A stretch of DNA of 48,913 bases, taken from positions 1 to 48,913 of the forward strand of contig DATHRK010000089.1 in NCBI GenBank assembly GCA_035465395.1, written 5' to 3'. Position numbers and translations under genes: made by a program. How positions within the stretch are numbered: the stretch's first letter is position 1; the number at the start of each line of letters is the position of its first letter. This document shows, piece by piece, positions 12,573 through 21,277 of this stretch. The stretch is from DATHRK01 sp035465395. Lineage in GTDB: Bacteria > Gemmatimonadota > Gemmatimonadetes > Longimicrobiales > RSA9. The notes below the pieces were generated by a model. That model made no database searches. It worked only from the letters and a program-made list of their open reading frames with translations, and was not told the DNA's origin.

Positions 12573-12844
12573 CAGGCCTCCGCTCCGGCGAGAGGCCGGA
12601 CGACGACTTCGTAGTCCTCGGTGACCGGGTTCGCGAGCAGCTGGCGGCACATCGCCTCGGCCGCCGCGCGGGCCCCGGCCTCGTCCTCCGCCGTCAGCAG
12701 GACGCGAATCAGCTTGCCCACGCGGACGCCGTCCACGCCGCTGAACTCCAGGGAGCGCAGCGCGTGCGCGACCGCGTTGCCCTGCGGGTCGAGAAGGCCT
12801 TCGCGCGGGGTCACCCGCACCTCCAGCTCGAACGCAGCCATCAT
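12572..12844 (-). CDS. purS: Phosphoribosylformylglycinamidine synthase, PurS subunit
   Basis: A 90-residue protein that bridges PurL and PurQ and helps channel ammonia. The sequence FELEVRVTPREGLLDPQGNAV, then the segment ending GVDGVRVGKLI, is typical of the family, and the length is standard. Two consecutive ATG codons are possible starts. The first (12844-12842) is chosen because it gives an ATGA overlap with the pssA stop, matching the coupling seen throughout this operon. The second would shorten the protein by one residue. Confidence 0.95.
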   Translation of the reverse strand: MMAAFELEVRVTPREGLLDPQGNAVAHALRSLEFSGVDGVRVGKLIRVLLTAEDEAGARAAAEAMCRQLLANPVTEDYEVVVRPLAGAEA

Positions 12845-13716
12845 TCCTCCACTTGGGGACCGCCCGAGCGCTGGCGGCGCCGCAGCAGGCGTGGCCCGCC
12901 CCGGGTCGGCCCTTCGTACGTGAGGTCGCGGAGCTCTGCTCCCGCCTCGTCCATGTCGTCCTCGTCCTCGTCCAGCAGCGGATCCCGGTCGGGTCGCCTC
13001 TCCCACAGGCCGAGGACCAGCGACTTGAAGAGCCCGTAACCCGTGTACAGCGCGGCCATGCCGAAGAAGTAGTAGCGCGGGAAGAGGAACGTGGCGGCGA
13101 CCGTGAAGACCATCAGGCCGAGGGTCGCGAGGCCCTTGGCGGTGCGGAAGCCGAACTTCGGCACCACCGCGTAGGGGATGTGGCTGACCATCAGCCCCCC
13201 GAGCACCACCATCGTCCCCGTCATGATGTCGGCCCACGGCAGGCCGGCGAGCTGGCTCTGGAAGAACGCGGTCTGGCTGAACGGATAGAACGTTGCCAGG
13301 AGCGAACCCGCGGTCGGCGAGGGAAGTCCGTAAAAGACCGCCTTGGCCCCCCCCGCCTGCTCGACATTGAAGCGCGCCAGCCGCATGACGACCGCGGTGA
13401 TGTAGAGGAACGACGCGATCCAACCCCACGGCCCTTCCTGCAGGAACTGGAAGTAGATGACCAGCGCCGGGGCGACGCCGAAGCTGATCGCGTCGACGAG
13501 CGAGTCCAGCTCCTCCCCGAACTTGCTCCCGGTGGCCGTGTAGCGGGCGACGCGCCCGTCCAGCATGTCGAGGAACGCGGCTCCGACGATCAGCCACGCC
13601 GCGGTCTCGAAGCGGCCCTGCGCGGCGAGCACCATCGACCAGACCCCGAAGAACAGGTTGGCCAGCGTCAACGCGCTCGGCAGAATGACGATCCCGCGCT
13701 TGAGATTCGGTCTCAC
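12841..13716 (-). CDS. pssA: CDP-diacylglycerol--serine O-phosphatidyltransferase
   Basis: A 291-residue integral membrane CDP-alcohol phosphatidyltransferase. The signature D-G-x2-A-R-x8-G-x3-D-x3-D is present as DMLDGRVARYTATGSKFGEELDSLVD read across residues 50-75, with all conserved acidic residues. Hydrophobic segments through residue 235 give about six to eight transmembrane helices, followed by an acidic then basic hydrophilic tail of about 55 residues. The start LKRGIVILPSALTLANLFFG resembles class II PssA. It makes phosphatidylserine, precursor of phosphatidylethanolamine. It is embedded between purC and purS by GTGA and ATGA overlaps, with no psd decarboxylase in the window. A phosphatidylglycerophosphate synthase is less likely on N-terminal sequence. 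Confidence 0.88.
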   Translation of the reverse strand: MRPNLKRGIVILPSALTLANLFFGVWSMVLAAQGRFETAAWLIVGAAFLDMLDGRVARYTATGSKFGEELDSLVDAISFGVAPALVIYFQFLQEGPWGWIASFLYITAVVMRLARFNVEQAGGAKAVFYGLPSPTAGSLLATFYPFSQTAFFQSQLAGLPWADIMTGTMVVLGGLMVSHIPYAVVPKFGFRTAKGLATLGLMVFTVAATFLFPRYYFFGMAALYTGYGLFKSLVLGLWERRPDRDPLLDEDEDDMDEAGAELRDLTYEGPTRGGPRLLRRRQRSGGPQVEE

Positions 13717-14636
13717 GGCGACGTCCCCGTCAGGCGGCGGTGGATGTCCAGGTAGCGCTCCGACGTAGCGCGGACCACGTCCTCAGGAAGCGGCGGAGGG
13801 GGCGGCTGCTTGTCCCACTCGCCGGCCTTCGCGAGGGCATCCAGGTAATCGCGCACGGGCTGCTTGTCGAGCGAAGGCGGCGTCGTGCCCACGCGATAGC
13901 CGTCGGCCGGCCAGTATCGCGAGGAATCCGGCGTCAGCACCTCGTCGATCAGCAGCAGCGCGCCGGCGCCGTCGGTGCCGAACTCGAACTTGGTGTCCGC
14001 CAGCAACAGCCCGGACTCCGCCGCCACCTCGGTCGCGCGCGCGAACAGCGCGAGGCTCCTGCGTCGCAACTCTCCTGCCGCGTCCGCACCCAGCGCCGCT
14101 TCCACGGCCGAGAACGGCACGTTCTCGTCGTGCCCGGAGGCGGCCTTCGTGGCGGGGGAGAAGACGGGCCCGGGGAGCCGCTCCGCCCTGCGCAGCCCCG
14201 CCGGCAACGGCTCTCCCGCGAGCGTCCCTGATGCCTCGTACTCGGCCCACGCGGAACCCGCGACGTAGCCGCGTACGACGCACTCGAATGGTACAGGCTC
14301 CGCGCGCGCGCAGAGCAGCGCGCGGCCCTCCCACTGGTCGCGTAGCCCGGCGATCGCGGGCACCTCCCGCGCGATGACGTCGGGGTCGTAGGCGAGCACG
14401 TGGTGCGGCCCGAGGTCGGCGAGCCGCTCGGTCCACCACGCCGTGAGGGAGGCCAGCACGTGGCCCTTTCCGGGAACCGGCTCGTCCATCACGACGTCGA
14501 AGGCGCTCAACCGGTCGGACGCCACCATCAGCACGCGCGCGTCGTCCACATCGTACACCTCGCGGACCTTGCCCGTCCGGAGCACGGGCAACGGGAGATC
14601 CGACCGGCGCAGCGCCTGCGACAGCGATCCGCTCAT
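13713..14636 (-). CDS. purC: SAICAR synthase
   Basis: A 307-residue phosphoribosylaminoimidazole-succinocarboxamide synthase that ligates aspartate to CAIR using ATP. Family blocks include RTGKVREVYDVDD, the ASDRLSAFDVVMDEPVPGKG segment, VPFECVVRGYVAGSAW, and LADTKFEFG near the C-terminal third. It is the longer form of the family (about 300 residues) rather than the 240-residue E. coli type. The ATG at 14636-14634 overlaps the purB stop as ATGA. A start nine codons upstream is in frame but would extend into purB without similarity. It directly precedes pssA. Confidence 0.96.
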   Translation of the reverse strand: MSGSLSQALRRSDLPLPVLRTGKVREVYDVDDARVLMVASDRLSAFDVVMDEPVPGKGHVLASLTAWWTERLADLGPHHVLAYDPDVIAREVPAIAGLRDQWEGRALLCARAEPVPFECVVRGYVAGSAWAEYEASGTLAGEPLPAGLRRAERLPGPVFSPATKAASGHDENVPFSAVEAALGADAAGELRRRSLALFARATEVAAESGLLLADTKFEFGTDGAGALLLIDEVLTPDSSRYWPADGYRVGTTPPSLDKQPVRDYLDALAKAGEWDKQPPPPPLPEDVVRATSERYLDIHRRLTGTSP

Positions 14637-16066
14637 ACGGACGGCTCCGGCACCGGACCCCATTCGGTGCCTTCGAGCACGGGAGCGACGGCCTCGCCCA
14701 GAAACACCTCTACCTGCGCGGGCGCCCGGCCGACATGGAGCTCGGGGCGCAGGGCGTCGCGGATCTCCGCCTCCTGCAGGCCGATCGCGTCGTCGGCGGC
14801 CAGGCGGTCCACGATGTCCGGCGCGCCCCCCGTCTCCGCGGCGCGCTCGGCGGAGGCGACGGCGTGTCTGCGGATGCGCTCATGCACTTCCTGCCGGTCC
14901 GCGCCCCCGCGCACCGCGCGCATCATCAGGGCTTCCGTCGCCACGAACGGCAGCTCGCGCGCAAGGCGCTCGCGGATCACCACGCGGTTCACGCGCAGCC
15001 CCGCGGCCACTTGGTGGACGAGCAACAACACGGCGTCGATGGTGAGGAACGCCTCGGGGATCGCGATGCGCCGGTTGGCGGAGTCATCCAGGGTCCGCTC
15101 CAGCCACTGGGTCGCCGCCGTGAACGCGGGGTCGAGGCTGAGCAGGATGGCGTGTCGCGCGAGCGCGTTGATGCGCTCCGACCGCATCGGATTGCGCTTG
15201 TAGGGCATCGCCGACGAGCCGATCTGCGACTCACCGAACGGCTCCTCGACCTCGCGCAGGTGCTGCAACAGGCGGACGTCGTTGGCGAATTTGCTCGCCG
15301 AAGCCGCGGTGCCCGCCAGCGCCGCGAGCACGCCGTAGTCGACCTTGCGGGGGTAGGTCTGCCCGGTCACGCCGAACCTGCGCTCGAAGGAAAACGCCTT
15401 CGCGACCGCCAGGTCGAGGCGGTCGACCTTGTCGGTGTCGCCCTCGAACAGCTCGACGAACGACGCCTGGGTGCCCGTGGCGCCCCGAATGCCGCGGAAG
15501 CGCATCCGGTCCAGCCGGAAGTCGACGTCCTCGAGGTCGAGCAGGAGGTCCTGGATCCACAGCGTGGCGCGCTTGCCGACGGTGGTCGGCTGGGCCGGCT
15601 GGAAGTGGGTGAAGCCGAGGGTCGGCGTGTCCTTGTGCGCGCGCGCGAACTCCGCGAGGCGGGCGATGCAGGCGAGCAGGCGAGAGCGGACGAGGCGGAG
15701 CGCGTCGCGCTGCAGCAGCAGGTCGCCGTTGTCGGTCACGAAGCAGCTGGTGGCGCCGGCGTGGATCCAGCCCGCGGCCGGGGGGGCGGCCTCGCCGAAG
15801 AGGCGCACGTGCGCCATCACGTCGTGCCGCAGCTCGCGCTCCAGCTCGGCGGCGCGCTCCAGGTCGATGTCGTCCGCCGCGGCGCGCATCGCGTCGACGG
15901 CTTCGGCGGGAATCGGCAGGCCCAGGTCCCGCTGGGCCTCGGCGAGCGCGATCCACAGGCGGCGCCACGTCCGGTAGCGCGTGGCGGGGGAGAAGATCCG
16001 GCTCATCTCCGCCGACGCGTAGCGCTCGGTGAGCGGATGGACGAACGTCTCCGGCACCGTGCTCAC
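14633..16066 (-). CDS. purB: Adenylosuccinate lyase
   Basis: A 477-residue homotetrameric lyase acting twice in purine synthesis: SAICAR to AICAR, and adenylosuccinate to AMP, releasing fumarate. The superfamily signature loop is seen as GSSAMPYKRNPMRSE with the catalytic Ser. Other conserved pieces are LGFTHFQPAQPTTVGKR (catalytic His) and GATSCFVTDNGD. The start is GTG (16066-16064), overlapping the stop of the HtrA-like gene as GTGA. It opens the purine section of the minus-strand block. Confidence 0.96.
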   Translation of the reverse strand: MSTVPETFVHPLTERYASAEMSRIFSPATRYRTWRRLWIALAEAQRDLGLPIPAEAVDAMRAAADDIDLERAAELERELRHDVMAHVRLFGEAAPPAAGWIHAGATSCFVTDNGDLLLQRDALRLVRSRLLACIARLAEFARAHKDTPTLGFTHFQPAQPTTVGKRATLWIQDLLLDLEDVDFRLDRMRFRGIRGATGTQASFVELFEGDTDKVDRLDLAVAKAFSFERRFGVTGQTYPRKVDYGVLAALAGTAASASKFANDVRLLQHLREVEEPFGESQIGSSAMPYKRNPMRSERINALARHAILLSLDPAFTAATQWLERTLDDSANRRIAIPEAFLTIDAVLLLVHQVAAGLRVNRVVIRERLARELPFVATEALMMRAVRGGADRQEVHERIRRHAVASAERAAETGGAPDIVDRLAADDAIGLQEAEIRDALRPELHVGRAPAQVEVFLGEAVAPVLEGTEWGPVPEPSV

Positions 16067-17535
16067 CCGCCCCCCGTGACGTAGAACCAGGTGTAGTCGA
16101 GGCGCCCGTCGCGCTCGAAGGCGAGCCGCACGGATCCGCGCCCGGCGGCCGAGGCGAGCAGCGCCGCCGCCTGCTCGGCGCTCCGCACCCGGGTCTGGTT
16201 CAGCTGCAGGATCAGGTCGCCCGGCCGCAGCCCGAGCTCCTGCCTGGCGGTTCCGGACAGGTCGACGATCAGCGCTCCCGCCTCGCTGATCAGGCCCCGC
16301 TCGGCCCGTATCGCCGGCGTGAGGGTGACCAGTTCGAAGTCCGCGAGCGCGCGGATGCGCTCGGCGGTGACCGAGGGCAGGTCCGCGGGGGTGAGCGACA
16401 CGGTCCGCCGACCGTCGCCACGCTCCACCTCCACCGTGAGCGTCCCGCCGACCTCTGCGTCCAGCAGGGCCGCCTGCCAGTCCAGCGGCGTGCGGAGGTT
16501 CCGCCCGCCGGCCGACACCAGCAGCGTCCCTACGCGGAGGCCCGCCCGCTCGGCCGGCGACCCCGCCGCCACGCCGCTCACGCGCACCCGGCCGCTGCGC
16601 GTGACGGAGCCGCCGTCGACGGGCTCGACGTCCAGCCCGACCCAGGGGCGGCGCACGGCGCCATCGTCCAGGAGGTCAAGCGCGATACGCCGGGCGCGGT
16701 TGATGGGGATCGCGAAGCCCAGGCCCTCGCTGCCGCCGCTCGACGAGAGGATCGACGAATTCACCCCGATCACTTCGCCGAGCGCGTTCACCAGCGGCCC
16801 GCCCGAGTTGCCCGGGTTGATGGAGGCGTCGGTCTGGATCATGTCCAGGTAGAAGGCGCCATCCTCCTGCGCGGAGGCGATGTTGCGACCGACGCCGCTC
16901 ACCACCCCGGCCGTCACGGTCGGCTCGGTGTTCGCGAGCTGGAAGCCGAAGGGGTTGCCGATCGCGACGACCCACTCGCCGATCAGCAGGCCGTCGGAAT
17001 CGCCGAGCGGCGCCACGGGCAGGGGGGTGTCATCGGCCTCGCCCTCCACGGGCCGGGAGGGGTCGATGCGCAGCAGCGCGAGGTCGTTGAACTCGTCGAC
17101 CCCGAGCACGACGCCCTCGAAGTTCCGGCCGTCCGCCGTCGTGACGATGATGCTCTCGGCGCCCTGGACCACGTGGTCGTTGGTGAGCACCAGCCCGTCG
17201 GCGTGGATGATGAAGCCCGAGCCCAGACCGGGGACGCGTCGCGGCCCACCGGCGAACATGCGCTCCCATAGGGACTGGCCCCGCTGGCGGGAGCGCACCG
17301 TGTTCACGCTCACCACGGCCGGCGCCACCCGCTGGGCGGCGCGCACGATGGCGGTTTCGCGACCCTGCGTGATCTGCTGGTTGGCCGCGGCGCCGGACCG
17401 GGCGACCGGGAGCGTCACCGAGTCGGCGTCGGCGCGCACGTCGGGGCTCGCCTCCTGACCGCTGCACGCCCCCGGTGCGAGGCACGCGGCCACGACCGCC
17501 GCGGAGGTCGCGAGGCGGGATCCGACCGACGTCAC
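16063..17535 (-). CDS. HtrA/DegP-like serine protease with two PDZ domains
   Basis: A 490-residue envelope protease or chaperone. A short hydrophobic N-terminus ends in a possible lipobox (VAAC, C18), so it may be a lipoprotein facing the periplasm. The trypsin-like domain has H121 (LTNDHVV), D151 (NDLALLRID) and S244 (PGNSGGPLVN), a complete triad. A first PDZ domain follows at about 290-375 (GVAAGSPAERAGLRVG) and a second at about 395-485 (LRPGDLILQLNQTRV). It degrades or refolds damaged envelope proteins in known relatives. The GTG start overlaps the transaldolase stop (GTGA), and its own stop overlaps purB. Placing an envelope stress protease directly ahead of purine genes suggests constitutive expression; this is inference. 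Confidence 0.9.
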   Translation of the reverse strand: MTSVGSRLATSAAVVAACLAPGACSGQEASPDVRADADSVTLPVARSGAAANQQITQGRETAIVRAAQRVAPAVVSVNTVRSRQRGQSLWERMFAGGPRRVPGLGSGFIIHADGLVLTNDHVVQGAESIIVTTADGRNFEGVVLGVDEFNDLALLRIDPSRPVEGEADDTPLPVAPLGDSDGLLIGEWVVAIGNPFGFQLANTEPTVTAGVVSGVGRNIASAQEDGAFYLDMIQTDASINPGNSGGPLVNALGEVIGVNSSILSSSGGSEGLGFAIPINRARRIALDLLDDGAVRRPWVGLDVEPVDGGSVTRSGRVRVSGVAAGSPAERAGLRVGTLLVSAGGRNLRTPLDWQAALLDAEVGGTLTVEVERGDGRRTVSLTPADLPSVTAERIRALADFELVTLTPAIRAERGLISEAGALIVDLSGTARQELGLRPGDLILQLNQTRVRSAEQAAALLASAAGRGSVRLAFERDGRLDYTWFYVTGGG

Positions 17536-18197
17536 AGCGCCCGCTGGGTGCGGTCCAGCTTCGCCCAGTCGGACAGAAACGCGTCCAGTCCACGGTCTGT
17601 CAGGGGATGCAGCATCAACTGGCGAAGCACCTTCGGCGGTATGGTCGCGACATCGGCGCCGATCTCGGCCGCCTGGACGAAGTGCAACGGATGGCGGATC
17701 GACGCCGCCAGGATCTCGGTCTCGTACCCGTAATTGTCGTAGATGATACGGATCTGGCGGATCAGGTCCATGCCCTCCCCCGAGATGTCGTCGACCCGGC
17801 CGAGGAAGGGCGAGATGAACGTCGCGCCCGCCTTCGCGGCGAGCAGCGCCTGGGACGCGGAGAAGCACAGCGTCACGTTCACGTCGATGCCCTCGGAGCG
17901 GAGCTGACGGCACGCGCGCAGGCCGTCGTCGGTGAGCGGCACCTTCACCACGATGTTGTCCGCGAGCTCGGCGAGCTTGCGCCCCTGCTCCAGCATGCCG
18001 TCGCGGTCGATCGCGACGACCTCGGCGCTCACCGGCCCGTCCACGGTTTCACAGATCTCGCGCAGGAGCTCGGTGGGGGGGCGGTCGCCGGCCACTTTGG
18101 CCACCAGGGAGGGGTTGGTCGTGATGCCGTCGATCAGCCCGGCCTCCGCGGCCCACGCGATCTCGTCGAGGTCCGCGGTGTCCAGGAATATCTTCAT
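17532..18197 (-). CDS. tal: Transaldolase / fructose-6-phosphate aldolase family
   Basis: A 221-residue small-type transaldolase barrel. The Schiff-base lysine is K85 in NIVVKVPLTDDG, the N-terminus MKIFLDTADLDEI is diagnostic for the MipB/TalC group, and GITTNPSL and PFLGRVDDI are conserved. Members either transfer dihydroxyacetone units in the non-oxidative pentose phosphate pathway or act as fructose-6-phosphate aldolases; sequence inspection does not settle which. It starts with ATG 28 bp after the truA stop, the longest gap inside this block, and overlaps the HtrA-like gene by GTGA. A ribose-5-phosphate-related role would fit next to purine synthesis. Confidence 0.93.
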   Translation of the reverse strand: MKIFLDTADLDEIAWAAEAGLIDGITTNPSLVAKVAGDRPPTELLREICETVDGPVSAEVVAIDRDGMLEQGRKLAELADNIVVKVPLTDDGLRACRQLRSEGIDVNVTLCFSASQALLAAKAGATFISPFLGRVDDISGEGMDLIRQIRIIYDNYGYETEILAASIRHPLHFVQAAEIGADVATIPPKVLRQLMLHPLTDRGLDAFLSDWAKLDRTQRAL

Positions 18198-18225
18198 GGT
18201 GTCTCCGTTCGGGCGGTGTCGTCCG

Positions 18226-19041
18226 TCAGGGTATCGGTAGTGCGGGTTTCGTGCCGGCGAGCGCGTCTCGTTCGGCCTCCGCGGAGTCGTAGTATACGCG
18301 CGCCAGGAAGAGCCCGCCGGGCGCGGCGGGGGGCGACGTGACGAGGCCGGGATCGCCTTCCAGAAGCCCCGTCAGATCGGACGCCGGACGCCTCCCTCGA
18401 GCCACGTCGACCATCGTCCCCACAAGGTAGCGCACCATGTGATGGAGGAAGCGGTTGGCGACGATGTGGAAGGCGATGCCCAGGTCGGCCCACGGCGCCC
18501 AGAAAGACGTGCGCACGGCGCACCGATCCCCCCGCTGCTCCTGCCCGGCCTTCGCGAACGCCCCGAACGAGCGTTCCCCGACCAGGCCCTGCGCGGCCTC
18601 CTCGAGGAGGGCCCGATCCAGATCCGCTTCGATCGGCCAGCAGTAGCGGTTCAGGAAGGGGGATAGGGTCGCGGGCGCGGTGCCCACGCGGTACACGTAG
18701 CCGCGCGCGACGGCGCTGTAGCGCGCGTGGAAGTCGGGCGGCACGGCGGTCGCCGCGTCCACGTGGACGGTGTCCGGGAGCAGCGCGTTGGCGGAGCGAA
18801 GCAGCTCCTGCGCGGTCCAGCGAGAGGGCGCCTTGAAGCTCGCGACCTGGCCCGTCGCGTGGACTCCGCGGTCGGTGCGCCCGGCGGCCACCACGCGCGT
18901 CGGGCGGTCGCACAGGCGGGACAGGACGTCCTCGAGGGTGGATTGTACCGTGACCACATCCGGCTGGGCCTGCCAGCCGTGAAAAGCGCTCCCATCGTAG
19001 GAGAGCGTCAACGCGAAGCGGCGCTCAGCCGGATCGGTCAC
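18226..19041 (-). CDS. truA: tRNA pseudouridine(38-40) synthase
   Basis: A 271-residue enzyme that isomerises uridines 38-40 in the tRNA anticodon arm. The catalytic aspartate is D57 in AAGRTDRGVHATGQV. The N-terminal LSYDGSAFHGWQAQP and the late VANRFLHHMVRYLVGTM are family hallmarks. Length is normal. The GTG start lies only 6 bp downstream of a predicted -10 element with a perfect TTGACA -35, so the message is probably leaderless. It is the first gene of the minus-strand block that runs on to ppdK. Confidence 0.95.
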   Translation of the reverse strand: MTDPAERRFALTLSYDGSAFHGWQAQPDVVTVQSTLEDVLSRLCDRPTRVVAAGRTDRGVHATGQVASFKAPSRWTAQELLRSANALLPDTVHVDAATAVPPDFHARYSAVARGYVYRVGTAPATLSPFLNRYCWPIEADLDRALLEEAAQGLVGERSFGAFAKAGQEQRGDRCAVRTSFWAPWADLGIAFHIVANRFLHHMVRYLVGTMVDVARGRRPASDLTGLLEGDPGLVTSPPAAPGGLFLARVYYDSAEAERDALAGTKPALPIP

Positions 19042-19047
19042 GGCGGC

Positions 19048-19075
19048 AAGGTAGCGGGGAGCCGGGGGGTGTCAA
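19048..19075 (-). promoter_or_regulatory. Predicted sigma70-type promoter of truA block, leaderless
   Basis: On the minus strand TTGACA (19075-19070) is followed after 16 bp by TACCTT (19053-19048). The truA GTG begins 6 bp after the -10 hexamer, about where transcription should start, so little or no 5' leader is expected. The -35 is a perfect match to the consensus; the -10 keeps the conserved T, A and final T. Confidence 0.5.
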
Positions 19076-19131
19076 CCGTCGGTGCGGGGCCCGGGCGATC
19101 CGGCCGTTGGGCGCAGGCGTGATCGCCCCGC

Positions 19132-19160
19132 TTGGCGAAGCGCGCCGGGGTGGGTAGGAT
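19132..19160 (+). promoter_or_regulatory. Predicted promoter of the hydrolase-trpD unit
   Basis: TTGGCG (19132-19137) and TAGGAT (19155-19160) are separated by 17 bp, each matching the sigma70 consensus at four of six positions. The ATG at 19191 would have a leader of roughly 24 bases. It lies back to back with the truA promoter in the 149-bp divergent spacer. Confidence 0.4.
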
Positions 19161-19190
19161 TGCGCCCGGCCCGCGTCCCGAGTCCAGACC

Positions 19191-20249
19191 ATGCGCCCTG
19201 AAACCGCAGCAACGCAGCCCCAGGCCAGGCCCGCGACCGTCGTGGGCGCGGGCCACGAGCGCCCTCCCCGCGACCGGCGCCGGGCGCTGCTGCGCTGGCA
19301 GTGGGAGCGCTTGCGCGAGGGCCGGCCGCCCAATCCGCCGCCGGATTCCTGGCGGATCGCGGAGCCGCTCGTCGCGGCACCGCGCGCGGAGCGGGGCGAG
19401 CTCCGTGCGATCTGGGTCGGGCACGCGACCGTCCTCCTGCAGGTCGGCGGCCTGAACGTGCTCACGGACCCGGTCTGGAGCGACCACGCCTCGCCGATTC
19501 CCGGCGCCGGACCGCGGCGCATGACGCCGCCGGCGCTGCCCTTCGAGCGTCTGCCGCCGATCGACGTCGTGCTCCTTTCCCACGACCACTACGACCACCT
19601 CGACGTGCGCACGGCTCGCGCCCTTCATCGCAGGGAAGGGGACCGCCTGCTGTGGGCGGTGCCCGTCGGCTACCGGCGCTGGCTCGCACGCCTGGGCATC
19701 CGGTCGGTCCTCGAGCTCGCCTGGTGGCGGTCGGCCGCGGTCCGCACGGCCGCCGGAGAGCTCGTGGTCCATGCGCTGCCGGCCCGGCACTGGTCGCAAC
19801 GCCGGCCGGGTGGCGCGGAGCACCGGTCCTGGGGTTCGTGGGCGGTCGAGGCGGGCGGGCGGCGCGCGTACTTCGGAGGCGACTCCGGGTACTTCGGCGG
19901 ATTCGCGGAGATCGGCCGCGCCCACGGGCCCTTCGATGTGGCCTTGCTGCCGATCGGTGCCTACGAGCCGCGCTGGTTCATGAAGTCGGCGCACATGAAT
20001 CCGGAGGAGGCCGTGCGAGCCTACCTGGACCTGGGCGGCGCGGGCGCCTTCCTGGGCATTCACTGGGCCACGTTCCGCCTGACCGACGAGGCGCCCGCGG
20101 AGCCGCCCGGACGCGCCCGCGACGCCTGGCGGCGGGCCGGTCTGGACCCCACGGCCCTCCACGTCGGCCCACCCGGCGAATCGCTGATCGTGCCGGCCGG
20201 CGAGCGGGCCGGCCGGCGGACCGGGGTTGGCGCGGACGGAGGCCGGTGA
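19191..20249 (+). CDS. Metallo-beta-lactamase-fold hydrolase, NAPE-PLD/UlaG-like
   Basis: A 352-residue cytoplasmic MBL-fold protein. The metal site HDHYDHLD (H131, H133, D135, H136) is intact, with GHAT (H78) and LTDP upstream and later GGDSGY and GIHWATF supplying the remaining ligands. The order and the SAHMNPEEAV segment resemble the NAPE-type phospholipase D / L-ascorbate-6-phosphate lactonase group of phosphodiesterases. No signal peptide is seen. The basic N-terminal 40 residues are not conserved-looking. It is translationally coupled to trpD by a GTGA overlap, which is unexpected for this family; no tryptophan-pathway reaction is known for it. Substrate not assignable. Confidence 0.8.
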   Translation: MRPETAATQPQARPATVVGAGHERPPRDRRRALLRWQWERLREGRPPNPPPDSWRIAEPLVAAPRAERGELRAIWVGHATVLLQVGGLNVLTDPVWSDHASPIPGAGPRRMTPPALPFERLPPIDVVLLSHDHYDHLDVRTARALHRREGDRLLWAVPVGYRRWLARLGIRSVLELAWWRSAAVRTAAGELVVHALPARHWSQRRPGGAEHRSWGSWAVEAGGRRAYFGGDSGYFGGFAEIGRAHGPFDVALLPIGAYEPRWFMKSAHMNPEEAVRAYLDLGGAGAFLGIHWATFRLTDEAPAEPPGRARDAWRRAGLDPTALHVGPPGESLIVPAGERAGRRTGVGADGGR

Positions 20250-21277
20250 GTTCGGCTGCGCTCGCGGCGCTCGTAGCCGAGGTGTCCCGGGGAAGGGACC
20301 TCACCGCCGACGAGGCCGAGGCTGCGTTCGCCACGCTCATGCGGGGCGAGGCGGATGCCGCGCTGGCAGCGGCGCTGCTCGTGGGCCTGCGCGACAAGGG
20401 TGAGTCCCCGGCGGAGGTCGCGGGGGGCGTGCGTGCGCTCCGCAACGCGATGGTGCCGTTGCCCGTGGACGACGTGGACGGCGTCGTCGACACGGCGGGC
20501 ACCGGCGGCGGCGCGCTGACCACGTTCAACATCTCCACCGCCGCCGCCCTGGTCGCCGCCGGCACAGGGGTGAGGGTCGCCAAGCACGGCAACCGCTCCT
20601 TCACTTCTCGCTGCGGCAGCGCGGACGTGCTCGAGGCGCTGGGCGTGCGTATCGACCTCACTCCGGCCGCCATGGCGCGGGTCTTCGACGAGGCGGGGAT
20701 CGTGTTCATGTTCGCCCCGCTGATGCACCCCGCGATGCGCCACGTGGGTCCGGTCCGCAGGCAACTGGGGACGTTCACGATCATGAACCTTCTCGGCCCG
20801 CTGTCGAACCCGGCCCGCGTGCGGCGCCAGGTGGTCGGCGTGGTGGACCCGGCGTTGCTCGATGTGGTCGCCGGCGCGCTGGCCGAGCTCGGCCACGACC
20901 GCGCGCTCGTCGTGCACGGGGCGCCCGGGTTGGACGAGCTGAGTCCCCTCGGTCCGACCTCGGTGCGCGAGGTGGAGGCCGGCGCGATCCGGGCCTACGA
21001 GGTGACCCCCGAGGCGTTCGGCTGGAGCGGCCTGGACGCGGCCGAGTTGGCCGGTGGCGAGCCCGAGGCCAACGCGCGCGCCATCGATGGGGTGCTGAGC
21101 GGCCGCGGCAGCGCCGCGCAGAACGCGGCCGTGGCGCTGAACGCGGGCGCGGCGATCTACGCCGCGGGCACGGCTCCCACTTTGGAGGCCGGGGTGGAGG
21201 CCGCGCGGGCCGCCCTGGACGCGCGCGCCGGGGCGGTCGCGCTGGAGCGCCTCCGTGCCGCCTCCGCGGGCGCCTGA
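20246..21277 (+). CDS. trpD: Anthranilate phosphoribosyltransferase
   Basis: A 343-residue enzyme that joins anthranilate to PRPP, the second step of tryptophan synthesis. The PRPP/Mg motif DTAGTGGG is present, followed by TFNISTAAALVAAG, KHGNRSFTSRCGSADVLE and the conserved HPAMRHVGPVRRQLG. The start is GTG at 20246, overlapping the hydrolase stop (GTGA), with GGAGG three bases before it. It is separated from trpC by the oppositely oriented lexA gene; trpE and trpG are not in the window. Confidence 0.96.
   Translation: MSSAALAALVAEVSRGRDLTADEAEAAFATLMRGEADAALAAALLVGLRDKGESPAEVAGGVRALRNAMVPLPVDDVDGVVDTAGTGGGALTTFNISTAAALVAAGTGVRVAKHGNRSFTSRCGSADVLEALGVRIDLTPAAMARVFDEAGIVFMFAPLMHPAMRHVGPVRRQLGTFTIMNLLGPLSNPARVRRQVVGVVDPALLDVVAGALAELGHDRALVVHGAPGLDELSPLGPTSVREVEAGAIRAYEVTPEAFGWSGLDAAELAGGEPEANARAIDGVLSGRGSAAQNAAVALNAGAAIYAAGTAPTLEAGVEAARAALDARAGAVALERLRAASAGA

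Noticed and set aside
12573..12650. In-frame N-terminal extension of PurQ
   Set aside because: The family starts at MGVAVVTFPGS; the extension is a shadow of purS.
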